A stretch of DNA of 64,000 bases, taken from positions 36,598 through 100,597 of IMG/VR virus record IMGVR_UViG_3300031951_000060; one strand, written 5' to 3'. Shown here piece by piece: positions 18,995-27,668 of this stretch; positions within the stretch are counted from its first letter, which is position 1, and each line of letters opens with the position of its first letter. The translations under genes and the position numbers were made by a program. The notes beneath the pieces were generated by a model, which made no database searches, was not told the origin of the DNA, and saw only the letters and a program-made list of their open reading frames with translations. The stretch comes from a virus.

Positions 18995-20440
18995 ATGAAT
19001 ATAATTATTGCAGGCGGAGGTACGGCTGGTTGGATTGCTGCTTATTTTATTAATAATGCTCAACCAAATATGCATAACATTACAGTCATTGAATCTTCTC
19101 AGATAGGCATTGTCGGTGCAGGAGAGGCTGCTGCTGGATCTTTGTTTGAATTATTGGATGGTGGATTTTTTAATAAAAAAATACCTATTCAGGATTTTAT
19201 TAATAGCACAGATGCAACTACAAAGATGGGGATTAGACATACAAATTGGGCTGGTAAAAATGAATCTTATTTTGCTCCTATTGACCTAAGTCCTACAACA
19301 CAAAAAAATATAGATTATATTTTTAACTATGTACTACATAAGTATGGTCCATCTAAAATTCATCTCGCCTCTAGACTTGGAATTCGTTATGAAAATAACC
19401 AATTCGATAGAGGCAATGGATTACATTTTGACGGCCACAAAGTTGGCAAGTTTTTTAAAGAACATACGATAGGAAAGAATGTTTCTGTCATAGATGCAAA
19501 AATATTAAAGGTTAATATAGGTGCAGATGGCAGGATTGAATCTTTATTCCTAGATAACGACCAAACCATTGAAGGCGATCTTTTTATAGATTGCACTGGT
19601 TTTAGGCGTGTATTAATTAGCGAAACAGATGCAAAGTGGAAATCAGTTTCAGATATTTTAACAGTTAATTCCGCAATGCCGTTTATTGAACCATATGCTG
19701 ATAATAATAATTTTATTCCAGAAACTGGGGCAACCGCTTTAAGTTCTGGCTGGATGTTTGATATTCCACTAAAAACACGCAGAGGTATGGGATATATATA
19801 TGATAATAACTTTATATCTGATGATGATGCTAAACTTGAATTAGAAGAGAAAATTGGACATGAGGTAGAGCCAATTAAAATTATTAGGTTCGACACTGGA
19901 TATTTCGAAAAATCATGGAATAAAAATGTTTTGTCTTTAGGACTTGCCTCTTCATTTTTAGAGCCATTAGAGGCTACATCAATTCATAATACTATTGCTC
20001 AGTTGCATGTTTTTGTCAATCACTTTTTTAATGGTCATCTTCAGTCAATTAACAATGAACTAAGTCAACAGATGTACAATAAGTTAATATCAAGACTAAA
20101 CGAAACAAGTATTGATTTTATTTCTTTGCACTATCAAGGCAAAAGAAATGATTCAGAATTTTGGCAAAATATATATCATAACAATCTTGCAACAGATACT
20201 GTAAAAGAGATAGTTAATGTTTGTCAGTATAGAATCCCCACTATAGCAATATATGATGGAGTTATAGGATCCTACGGAATACCTCTTGCAAAATGGAATA
20301 TGGTTGGTCTTGGGCTAATCAATGAAGAGCAGGCATTGACAGAATTAATGATGTCTGATACACTAGATATTGCTAAGACTGAATACGATATTTTTAGAAA
20401 TACAGTATTAAGTAAAATGCAAATTCTAAAGTCTACTTGA
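18995..20440 (+). CDS. Flavin-dependent (tryptophan-type) halogenase
   Basis: A 481-residue protein of typical length for the PrnA/RebH family. Seen in order: FAD-binding GGGTAGW (7-13); the Lys77 region ATTKMGIRHTNW, matching the halogenase lysine that carries the haloamine or guides hypohalous acid; IDCTGFRR near 198-205; GWMFDIP at 252-258, in the place of the family motif WxWxIP with Phe for the second Trp; and SSFLEPLEATSIH near 315-327, containing the conserved Glu. Such enzymes use FADH2, oxygen and halide to halogenate aromatic carbons. Substrate is unknown. Flanked by replication genes; no flavin reductase is recognised nearby. Confidence 0.88.
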   Translation: MNIIIAGGGTAGWIAAYFINNAQPNMHNITVIESSQIGIVGAGEAAAGSLFELLDGGFFNKKIPIQDFINSTDATTKMGIRHTNWAGKNESYFAPIDLSPTTQKNIDYIFNYVLHKYGPSKIHLASRLGIRYENNQFDRGNGLHFDGHKVGKFFKEHTIGKNVSVIDAKILKVNIGADGRIESLFLDNDQTIEGDLFIDCTGFRRVLISETDAKWKSVSDILTVNSAMPFIEPYADNNNFIPETGATALSSGWMFDIPLKTRRGMGYIYDNNFISDDDAKLELEEKIGHEVEPIKIIRFDTGYFEKSWNKNVLSLGLASSFLEPLEATSIHNTIAQLHVFVNHFFNGHLQSINNELSQQMYNKLISRLNETSIDFISLHYQGKRNDSEFWQNIYHNNLATDTVKEIVNVCQYRIPTIAIYDGVIGSYGIPLAKWNMVGLGLINEEQALTELMMSDTLDIAKTEYDIFRNTVLSKMQILKST

Positions 20441-20465
20441 CAAACAAGTAATTCTTTAGTATACT
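20437..20465 (+). promoter_or_regulatory. Consensus sigma70-type promoter for SSB-polymerase operon
   Basis: TTGACA (20437-20442), 17-base spacer, TATACT (20460-20465). It overlaps the halogenase stop and lies 29 bases before the SSB start, with AAGGAG (20482-20487) as ribosome site. This near-perfect promoter likely drives strong expression of SSB, polymerase and RecA. Confidence 0.8.
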
Positions 20466-20493
20466 TAAGTATAAAATAGATAAGGAGAAAACT

Positions 20494-21153
20494 ATGAGCG
20501 TTATTAAGGGACTAAAAAATATCAATGCCCTGCTCGACAAACCAAAAGAAGACTCACCAAAGGTACGTTGGCTAAAATTGGCTGATGGACAGGCAGTAAA
20601 GGTTCGTTTCATTGAAGAGTTGGACGAAGATTCTGCACACTATGAAGAAAAGCGTGGCCTTGCACTAGTTGTCAAGGAACACACAAATCCAAAGGACTAT
20701 AAGCGTAAGGCAGTAGACACCATGGATACTGAAGGCCGTGACTGGGCTGAAGAGATGTATCGAAAAGATCCAAAGGGCAATAGCGGATGGCGTGGTCGTC
20801 TTCGTTTTTATTGTAATGTACTTGTAGATGATGGTATTGAGGACAAGCCTTATGTCGCCATTTGGTCTATGGGTGTAAGCAAGCAATCTGCCTTTAACAC
20901 AATTCGTGAGTATGCTCTTGAAACAGGTAGCATTTCAAATATCACATGGAAGTTAAAGCGTAATGGTCAGGGTACTGAAACATCTTATACTTTGATTCCT
21001 TCGGCTCCAGATAAGGAACCGTTTAACTGGGAAGGCGTTGAGCCGTACCCATTGGAGAAGGCACTACGACGTGTACCATATGCAGAGCAAGAGGCTTTCT
21101 ATCTTGGCTTTGATTCTCCATCTACAACATCAGCGACGAATATCGACTGGTAG
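20494..21153 (+). CDS. Single-stranded DNA-binding protein (phage type)
   Basis: A 219-residue protein with a strong ribosome site and its own consensus promoter. Layout fits a gp32-like phage SSB: a basic/OB-like middle with KVRWLKLADGQAVKVRFIEE near 23-43 and strand-rich YVAIWSMGVSKQSAF, and a C-terminal tail of polar residues ending in IDW. It sits directly before the DNA polymerase, the usual place. It would coat single-stranded DNA during replication. The family is diverse, so assignment leans on position and style. Confidence 0.7.
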   Translation: MSVIKGLKNINALLDKPKEDSPKVRWLKLADGQAVKVRFIEELDEDSAHYEEKRGLALVVKEHTNPKDYKRKAVDTMDTEGRDWAEEMYRKDPKGNSGWRGRLRFYCNVLVDDGIEDKPYVAIWSMGVSKQSAFNTIREYALETGSISNITWKLKRNGQGTETSYTLIPSAPDKEPFNWEGVEPYPLEKALRRVPYAEQEAFYLGFDSPSTTSATNIDW

Positions 21154-21156
21154 TAG

Positions 21157-24100
21157 ATGAATTACGTACCACTACACTTACATACCCACTTTTCACTATT
21201 CGACGGAATTGGGTTGCCGTCTGAATATGTAGATCGTGCTACAAAATTGGGAATGCCTGCAATTGCGATTACAGACCATGGCTCCCTTTCTGGCCACAGA
21301 GAAATGTATCGTGTTGCTAAAGCAAGTGGTATCAAGCCTATTCTTGGCATAGAAGGATATATGTGTGAGAACCGATTTGACCAAAGGGACAAAGAGGACA
21401 GAACAACTCCACTAGATATGGTGTATAACCATATTATCCTTCTAGCCAAGAATAAGGTAGGCTTAGAAAATCTAAACAAGTTAAATGAAATTGCATGGAC
21501 AGAGGGCTACTATAAAAAGCCACGAATTGACTTTGAAGTTTTGTCTAAATATAAAGAAGGAATTATAGTTTCATCTGCATGTCCAAGTGGTATTATTGCT
21601 AAGTCTATAGAACTTGGCGAACTGGGGATGGCAAAAAGATATATTAAGTGGTTTAAGGATGAGTTTAAGGATGACTACTATCTTGAAGTGATGCCACATA
21701 ATCCCGAATCAATAAATAATGTAATTCTTCAGTTAGCAGATGAGTTTGGAGTAAAGCCTATTGTCACTCCAGACTGCCATCATGTTGACTCATCACAAAA
21801 AGAAATTCAAGAACTAAAACTTATTCTTAATACATATTCAAATAAGATTCAGAAAGATGCTACATACGAGAAGTCCAAAAAGCAAGGGGACTTAATGAAG
21901 CGTCTTGATTACCTATATGGCGCAGATAGACAAATGTCATTTAATAAGTTTGATATACACCTTCTGTCATACGAAGAGATTCAGGCTGCTATGGAAAAGC
22001 AAGCAATCTATAGAACTGATATTTATGAAAATACAATCGAACTTGCAAATAAAGTTGAAGACTATGATATTAAGGATGGACTAAACCTCCTTCCAGTTCA
22101 ATATAAGGATCCAGACAAACAACTAAAAGAATTGGCAATATCTGGTTTGGTAGAAAAGGGTCTTGACAAAGATCAGGAATATCTTGATAGACTTGATGAA
22201 GAATTAAAAGTAATTCAAGATAAAAAGTTTGGACCTTACTTCCTTGTCGTGCAGAGTATGATTTCTTGGGCAAAGAAAGAAGGCATTATGGTTGGTCCAG
22301 GTCGTGGATCTTCTGCTGGCTCATTACTTTGCTATGCTCTTGGCATTACCGATATCGATCCCCTCAAGCATGGACTTTTGTTCTTCCGCTTTATTAATCC
22401 AGAACGTAATGACTTTCCAGATATTGATACAGATATTCAAGACTCTCGCCGTGATGAGGTCAAAGATTATCTTGTTAGACAATATAAACATGTTGCTTCG
22501 ATTGCAACATTCTTAGAGTTTAAAGATAAGGGTGTGGTACGAGATGTTGCTCGTGCATTAAATATTCCATTGGCAGATGTAAACAAAGTTTTGAAGTTGG
22601 TAGATACTTGGGATGAGTATTGCACTTCAAAAACTACTGCATGGTTTAGAGAGAAATATCCAGAGGTAGAGCAATATGGCGAACAACTTCGTGGTCGTAT
22701 TAGAGGTACTGGCATACACGCTGCTGGTGTTGTCACTAGTAAAAATCCTATTTTTAGGTACGCACCGATGGAGACACGTAATTCTCCTGGTTCCGATGAG
22801 CGTATTCCTGTTGTGGCAGTGGATATGGAAGAGGCTGAAAAAATCGGGCTTATCAAAATCGACGCACTTGGACTAAAAACCTTAAGTGTAATTAATGATA
22901 CAGTTAATATTATTAAAGAACGAGAAGGAACGGAAATAGATCTTTTAAATATTGACATGTCTGATTCAAAGGTATACCAGATGCTTTCTGAGGGATTCAC
23001 AAAGGGTGTATTTCAGTGTGAAGCAACCCCATATACCAATCTTCTAATAAAGATGGGTGTAAAAAATCTAGCAGAACTTGCTGCTTCAAACGCTCTTGTT
23101 CGTCCAGGTGCAATGAATACTATTGGAAAAGACTATATTGAGCGCAAGCACGGTAGGCAGTCAGTAAATTATTTACATCAAACGATGAAGCCTTTCACAG
23201 AAGAAACATATGGGTGTATCCTATACCAAGAGCAGGTCATGCAGGCCTGCGTTCAACTTGGAGGTATGTCTTGGTCTGAGGCTGATAAGGTTCGCAAGAT
23301 CATTGGTAAAAAGAAAGATGCTAGAGAGTTTGATGCGTTTCGTGATCGTTTCGTTGACGGTGCTTCTAAGTTTATTAGTCCTAATCAGGCTCGTGATTTA
23401 TGGCATGACTTTGAGGCGCATGCGGGTTATTCGTTCAACAAGTCTCATGCGGTTGCTTACTCTACGCTCTCGTATTGGACGGCATGGCTAAAGTATTACT
23501 ATCCACTAGAGTTTATGTACTCTTTACTTAAAAATGAAAAGGACAAAGATGCGAGAACTGAATATCTTATTGAAGCGAAAAGAATGGGTATCAGCGTTAA
23601 ATTACCTCATATTAACGATTCGGATATTGATTTTAAAATTGAGGGTAAGGGTATTCGGTTTGGATTGTCGGGGATCAAGTTTATCTCTGATAAGATTGCA
23701 GAACGATATATATCGGCACGACCTTTTAAGTCTTTCGAGGAAGTTAAAGCCTTTACATTTACGAAAGGTAATGGAGTCAACAGTAGAGCGTTAGAGGCAT
23801 TACGAATAATTGGCGCTGCAACATTTTTAGATAATCCTAGAAATGATAATGAGATTCGTGAAAACCTTTATGAATATTTAGGTTTGCCAGAGTTTACCCA
23901 AACAGTTCCCTCACACTTTCATGCGTTTATTAACCCTGTAGAAGATTTTGAGGAAAAGGGATCTTTTATTTTAATGGGAATGGTAAAGGGGATCAAGCGT
24001 GGCAAAGGTTGGAGTCGTGTAGAAATATTAGATAAGACTGGAAGTATCGGTATTTTTGATGAAGAACAGACCACAATTGAGGCTGGTAGAAGTTATATTC

Positions 24101-24432
24101 TTTTATGTAGTGATAATAGAATTGTTAGCGCTGTTCCAGTTGATGAAATTAAAAAGTCAGACTCGGCATTAGTTAAATTTTTAAATTATAGAATGCTACC
24201 ATACAAGGATGATGAGTTGTTTGTTGTTTCGTTTAGGCCAAGAGTGACGAAGGCAGGGAAAAAGATGGCATCATTAACTTTAGCAGATACATCGAGAGAA
24301 TTGCATCCAGTAACGGTTTTCCCAACGGCTTTTGCAAAGGCTTATATGAAAATTGAGGAAGGCAATGCTTATAAATTTGAATTAGGTAAAACTAAAGACG
24401 GGACAGTAATATTGGAGGACATAAATGTTTGA
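21157..24432 (+). CDS. dnaE: DNA polymerase III alpha subunit (DnaE)
   Basis: A 1,091-residue replicative polymerase, a little shorter than bacterial DnaE. The PHP domain opens with HLHTH (residues 7-11), then ITDHGSLSG and TPDCHHVD, so metal-binding histidines appear intact. The palm carries GPGRGSSAGSLL, PDIDTDIQDSRRDEV near 421-435 with the two catalytic Asp, and KIDALGLKTL near 566 with the third. Fingers (YQEQVM, AGYSFNKSHAVAY) and a C-terminal OB-like part (ILMGMVKGIKRG) follow. It copies the phage genome with the helicase, primase and SSB encoded beside it. Overlaps mazG by eight bases. Confidence 0.95.
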   Translation: MNYVPLHLHTHFSLFDGIGLPSEYVDRATKLGMPAIAITDHGSLSGHREMYRVAKASGIKPILGIEGYMCENRFDQRDKEDRTTPLDMVYNHIILLAKNKVGLENLNKLNEIAWTEGYYKKPRIDFEVLSKYKEGIIVSSACPSGIIAKSIELGELGMAKRYIKWFKDEFKDDYYLEVMPHNPESINNVILQLADEFGVKPIVTPDCHHVDSSQKEIQELKLILNTYSNKIQKDATYEKSKKQGDLMKRLDYLYGADRQMSFNKFDIHLLSYEEIQAAMEKQAIYRTDIYENTIELANKVEDYDIKDGLNLLPVQYKDPDKQLKELAISGLVEKGLDKDQEYLDRLDEELKVIQDKKFGPYFLVVQSMISWAKKEGIMVGPGRGSSAGSLLCYALGITDIDPLKHGLLFFRFINPERNDFPDIDTDIQDSRRDEVKDYLVRQYKHVASIATFLEFKDKGVVRDVARALNIPLADVNKVLKLVDTWDEYCTSKTTAWFREKYPEVEQYGEQLRGRIRGTGIHAAGVVTSKNPIFRYAPMETRNSPGSDERIPVVAVDMEEAEKIGLIKIDALGLKTLSVINDTVNIIKEREGTEIDLLNIDMSDSKVYQMLSEGFTKGVFQCEATPYTNLLIKMGVKNLAELAASNALVRPGAMNTIGKDYIERKHGRQSVNYLHQTMKPFTEETYGCILYQEQVMQACVQLGGMSWSEADKVRKIIGKKKDAREFDAFRDRFVDGASKFISPNQARDLWHDFEAHAGYSFNKSHAVAYSTLSYWTAWLKYYYPLEFMYSLLKNEKDKDARTEYLIEAKRMGISVKLPHINDSDIDFKIEGKGIRFGLSGIKFISDKIAERYISARPFKSFEEVKAFTFTKGNGVNSRALEALRIIGAATFLDNPRNDNEIRENLYEYLGLPEFTQTVPSHFHAFINPVEDFEEKGSFILMGMVKGIKRGKGWSRVEILDKTGSIGIFDEEQTTIEAGRSYILLCSDNRIVSAVPVDEIKKSDSALVKFLNYRMLPYKDDELFVVSFRPRVTKAGKKMASLTLADTSRELHPVTVFPTAFAKAYMKIEEGNAYKFELGKTKDGTVILEDINV

Positions 24433-24742
24433 TGATTTAGCAGAACAAATACATAGTACAGCAGTAGAAAAAGGTTTTTGGGATAGAACAGTAGACCCGA
24501 TTTTTATAGCCAAACAAATGATGATGATTGTTTCAGAGGTATCAGAGGCTATGGAAGCCCTTCGTAAAGATATGGATCCCGATCAAATATCAGATGAGTT
24601 TGCAGATATTATTATTCGTACACTTGACTTGTATGCAGGAATTGCAGAGGCAGGGTATGTAAAGAAATCTCTTGATTATGCTATTAAAGAAAAGATGGAA
24701 CGCAATATACATAGACCAAAGAAGCATGGAGTAAGATTCTAA
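24425..24742 (+). CDS. MazG-like nucleotide pyrophosphohydrolase
   Basis: A 105-residue all-helical protein. The MazG/dUTPase metal site is visible as EVSEAMEALR (about 38-47) and DEFADIIIRTLDL (about 57-69). These enzymes hydrolyse NTPs or dNTPs to the monophosphate and pyrophosphate; phage versions may tune nucleotide pools or alarmone levels. Overlaps the polymerase end and shares its stop-start junction with recA (TAATG). Confidence 0.85.
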   Translation: MFDDLAEQIHSTAVEKGFWDRTVDPIFIAKQMMMIVSEVSEAMEALRKDMDPDQISDEFADIIIRTLDLYAGIAEAGYVKKSLDYAIKEKMERNIHRPKKHGVRF

Positions 24743-25755
24743 TGACAGTAACAGTTGAAGAAGTTTTAGCACAACTAAATCCCAAATTAAGAAAAAATAT
24801 ATTGGTTGGAGATGCAATACCAGAAACACAGTTTGCAAAAACTCCAAGTTATGGACTAAATCGTGCACTTGGTGGTGGCCTCCCATACGGAAGACAAGTT
24901 TTAATTTGGGGCAGTAAGTCATCAGCCAAATCCTCTATGTGTCTTCAAATGGTTTCACTTGCACAACAAGAGGGAAAAATCTGTGCATGGATTGATGCAG
25001 AGATGTCATATGATAAAACTTGGGCAGAGAAACTTGGAGTAGACACTTCTAAACTAATAGTGTCTCAAGTTAGAACAATCAATGAGATGGTAGATGTTGG
25101 AGTTCAACTAATGGAGGCTGGTGTAGATATTATTGTGGTTGATAGTATTACATCATTGCTTCCAGCAATTTATTTTGAAAAAGATTCGGATGAATTAAAA
25201 GCATTGGAAAATACAAAACAAATAGGTGCAGAATCTCGTGATTTTAGCAATGCTTGGAAGATGATTAACTATGCAAATAATAAAGTAAAGCCAACTCTAT
25301 TTGTGTTAATTAGCCAATCTCGTAATAATATAAATGCAATGTATACAAGTCAACAGCCAACTGGTGGACAGGCTACAAAATTTTATTCCTCAACAGTTAT
25401 AAAGTTATTCTCATCTGAATCAGATAATCAAGCCCTGAAAGGCAAGATCTACGTTGGAGATAAGGCAATAGAGGAAAAGGTTGGAAGAAAGGTTCGTTGG
25501 GAAGTTCAATTTTCCAAAACCTCTCCTGCTTTTCAATCTGGAGAGTATGATTTTTACTTTAGAGGAAATCATATTGGCGTAGACTTTATTGCTGATCTTG
25601 TAGATACGGCAGAATTAATGGGTATCGTAGAAAGAACTGGAGCCTGGTATCTTTTGCCAGATGGTTCAAAAGTTCAAGGAAGAGAGGGCTTTATCAATAG
25701 AGTACGAGAGGATCTTGATCTACAGGATATGATTAAGAATAAAATAAGTGGCTAA
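24742..25755 (+). CDS. RecA-like recombinase
   Basis: A 337-residue RecA/UvsX-type ATPase. The P-loop reads GSKSSAKS (57-64), with Ala in place of the usual Gly before the Lys. WIDAEMSYD matches the catalytic Glu segment of RecA, VVDSITSL is Walker B, and ISQSRNNI plus TGGQATKFYSS cover the L1/L2 DNA-binding loops. The C-terminus is shorter than in bacterial RecA. It should form filaments on single-stranded DNA for recombination-dependent replication and repair, together with the nucleases encoded next. Confidence 0.93.
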   Translation: MTVTVEEVLAQLNPKLRKNILVGDAIPETQFAKTPSYGLNRALGGGLPYGRQVLIWGSKSSAKSSMCLQMVSLAQQEGKICAWIDAEMSYDKTWAEKLGVDTSKLIVSQVRTINEMVDVGVQLMEAGVDIIVVDSITSLLPAIYFEKDSDELKALENTKQIGAESRDFSNAWKMINYANNKVKPTLFVLISQSRNNINAMYTSQQPTGGQATKFYSSTVIKLFSSESDNQALKGKIYVGDKAIEEKVGRKVRWEVQFSKTSPAFQSGEYDFYFRGNHIGVDFIADLVDTAELMGIVERTGAWYLLPDGSKVQGREGFINRVREDLDLQDMIKNKISG

Positions 25756-25933
25756 ATACTCTATCTATGAAGGCAAGTTCCCATGTAGAACTTGTCGTGA
25801 AGAAGTTAAAACTATGAGAGTGTATCCCGAAACGGGCAAAGCCTCATGGATGTGTTCTAAAAAACATTTGTCAGAATCACAACTTTATCAAGTAGGATAT
25901 AAAAAGAAAAAGGACTATGAGCGAGAAGAGTGA
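25748..25933 (+). CDS. Small zinc-ribbon protein
   Basis: A 61-residue basic protein with GTG start inside the recA end. CRTC (13-16) and CSKKH form a C-x2-C plus C-x3-H metal site. The tail is rich in Lys and Tyr. Similar short C2CH proteins occur elsewhere in this window. Function not recognised. Confidence 0.6.
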   Translation: MAKYSIYEGKFPCRTCREEVKTMRVYPETGKASWMCSKKHLSESQLYQVGYKKKKDYEREE

Positions 25934-26207
25934 AAGTAAAAGAATAGGTGCCAAGCAGCATAAGAATTCTGGTAGAAATACTAAGAAAGGTGATGCCACA
26001 TGGAACAACTTCACTGTAGATTTCAAGGAAGTAGGAAAGTCCTTTACCTTGAATCAGGATGTATGGGCTAAGGCTACTACAGATGCAATTAGAAATGGCA
26101 GTGATCCAGCCATAGTTGTTGTAATTGGCGAGGGCAACAAGAAGGTCAGACTTGCTATAATAGAGTTAGAACTACTAGAACAGATGGTGAATAATGGAAC
26201 AAAATAA
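25917..26207 (+). CDS. PD-(D/E)xK nuclease, putative Holliday junction resolvase
   Basis: A 96-residue protein. The opening QHKNSGRNTKKGDA followed by FTVDFKEVGKSFTL fits the compact resolvase-like nucleases of actinophages, with Asp in GDA and D-x-K in VDFKE as the metal-binding core, then a helix WAKATTDAIRNG and a PAIVVVIGEG strand. It would cut branched DNA made by the phage recombinase. Packed between recA and the Cas4-like exonuclease. Confidence 0.65.
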   Translation: MSEKSESKRIGAKQHKNSGRNTKKGDATWNNFTVDFKEVGKSFTLNQDVWAKATTDAIRNGSDPAIVVVIGEGNKKVRLAIIELELLEQMVNNGTK

Positions 26208-26499
26208 TACAACGCTTGAGATGGTTAATGGTTTGTCAGAAATAGCAGAATATATGGAGGATGAGGAATTAACCACAGCCCTTACCTTTATTGCTAAAAT
26301 AATTATTAAGCCAGACATACCTATGAATGTTGCAACTGTAGAAATTGTTCGACTTCAGGCAATAGCAGCAAAGATGGCTCTCAAGGCTACCTGGATGGCT
26401 AATGTCGATAAGTCAAACAGAGGAAAGAAAAATCTATACTATACAGCAGCAGAGTCAATTAATAATCTTGTGTCTGCTCTCAAATATATCACTCGATGA
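26194..26499 (+). CDS. Hypothetical helical protein
   Basis: A 101-residue protein predicted mainly helical, with an acidic N-terminus and a basic end (NRGKKNLYYTAAESINNLV). Overlaps the previous gene by 14 bases. No motif recognised; the position in the recombination cluster suggests a DNA-related accessory role. Confidence 0.55.
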   Translation: MEQNNTTLEMVNGLSEIAEYMEDEELTTALTFIAKIIIKPDIPMNVATVEIVRLQAIAAKMALKATWMANVDKSNRGKKNLYYTAAESINNLVSALKYITR

Positions 26500-26503
26500 T
26501 ATC

Positions 26504-26512
26504 TGATATAAT
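26504..26512 (+). promoter_or_regulatory. Extended -10 promoter (TGATATAAT)
   Basis: TG-A-TATAAT lies 22 bases before the ATG of the Cas4-like gene, leaving room for the AAAGGA ribosome site at about 26523-26528. No good -35 is visible, as is usual for extended -10 promoters. Confidence 0.55.
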
Positions 26513-26533
26513 TGACTTAAACAAAGGATAATA

Positions 26534-27394
26534 ATGGCAAAAAATTTATTGCAACAAGTAATGTTAAAGGGTTCGGATAAAGTTAAGGGCGTCAAAGAAG
26601 ACGAAGGCAATTTTGTAGAAGGATTAATAGAAAAAATAGAATCTGGATACATGACAAAAACTAAACCTAAATTTACCAAGAAGACAAATTTCTCTGCTTC
26701 TGGATTGACATATGGTGCTGGAGAGTGCCCAAGATATTGGTATTTGGCTTTTGATGGTCAAGTTCACTACGACAACTCAGATGCGTATGGGGTAGCAAAT
26801 AGAACAAATGGAACTCTCGGTCATGAAAGAATTCAAGAGGCAATTCAAGCATCTGGAATTCTAGACGAATCGATGGAATTTGATTCTCTCCCAAGAAAAT
26901 ATAATAAGCAAACTCATCCAGCAATGGAATTTAGAGTTAAGTCAGAAGATCCTCCACTAGATGGCTACGGAGATGTAATGCTTAATTATAACGGAGAACG
27001 TCTTGTGGGTGAAATTAAGACTATGCCAAATGAAGGCTTTGAGTATAAAAAGAATAGCCGAAAGCCTAAAATGGCACACTTAATGCAAATTTTAATTTAC
27101 ATGAAGGTTTGGAAAGTTGGTAAAGGTGTAATAATTTATGAAAACAAAAATAATCATGAGTTACTAACTTTACCTGTAGTAGTAAACGATCATTACCGTC
27201 GGTGGGTAGACCAGGCATTTGATTGGATGAGGGCAGTTCATAAATCTTGGAAAAATAGAGAGTTACCGCAAAAGCCGTATCGATCAAACTCTAAGATTTG
27301 TAAGGTGTGTCCAATTCAAAAAGCATGTGCTGAAGCAGAGACAGGGGTAATTAAAATTAAACCTCTGGAGTTGCTAGAAGATGAAAAATTGTAG
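26534..27394 (+). CDS. Cas4/RecB-like exonuclease with iron-sulfur cysteines
   Basis: A 286-residue PD-(D/E)xK nuclease. Seen: AGECPRYWY with the first Cys (near 59), GTLGHERIQEAI, DGYGDVML with the metal-binding Asp, and LVGEIKT giving the E-x-K pair; the QILIYMKVW helix is the Q-x-x-x-Y motif. The C-terminal CKVCPIQKAC supplies three more Cys for a 4Fe-4S cluster. This is the lone Cas4-like exonuclease common in actinophages, where it prepares DNA ends for recombination. No cas1 or repeats are present. Confidence 0.85.
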   Translation: MAKNLLQQVMLKGSDKVKGVKEDEGNFVEGLIEKIESGYMTKTKPKFTKKTNFSASGLTYGAGECPRYWYLAFDGQVHYDNSDAYGVANRTNGTLGHERIQEAIQASGILDESMEFDSLPRKYNKQTHPAMEFRVKSEDPPLDGYGDVMLNYNGERLVGEIKTMPNEGFEYKKNSRKPKMAHLMQILIYMKVWKVGKGVIIYENKNNHELLTLPVVVNDHYRRWVDQAFDWMRAVHKSWKNRELPQKPYRSNSKICKVCPIQKACAEAETGVIKIKPLELLEDEKL

Positions 27395-27668
27395 ATGGTG
27401 TGATAAAACATTTGAAAGCAATATCTCTTATCAGATCTATTGTTCTGAAGAGTGTAGGGACGCTGCAACAAAAGAAAAAATTGCACAAAGATACATTCAG
27501 ACTAGAAGACAAAAAAGAAAAGGGAAAAAACGTGTTTGCAAGATGTGCGGAGAAAAGTTATCAATTTATAACGATGATGTCTTATGCATTAAATGCAACA
27601 TTAATCCAAATGATGTTAAAAAAGCGCTAAAGGATATAAAGGGTTTATCTAATGATAGAAAAAAGTGA
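27381..27668 (+). CDS. Zinc-finger protein with two metal sites
   Basis: A 95-residue very basic protein. The first site CRWC...YCSEEC resembles the FCS/MYM-type finger of DUF2116-like proteins; the second has CKMC and CIKC. The middle is a Lys/Arg-rich helix. Likely binds DNA or RNA. It overlaps the nuclease before and RuvC after. Confidence 0.6.
   Translation: MKNCRWCDKTFESNISYQIYCSEECRDAATKEKIAQRYIQTRRQKRKGKKRVCKMCGEKLSIYNDDVLCIKCNINPNDVKKALKDIKGLSNDRKK

Noticed and set aside
26534-27394. Cas4-like gene as part of a CRISPR system
   Set aside because: No cas1, cas2, effector or repeats are present; the gene sits with recA and RuvC, the normal place for phage Cas4-like exonucleases.
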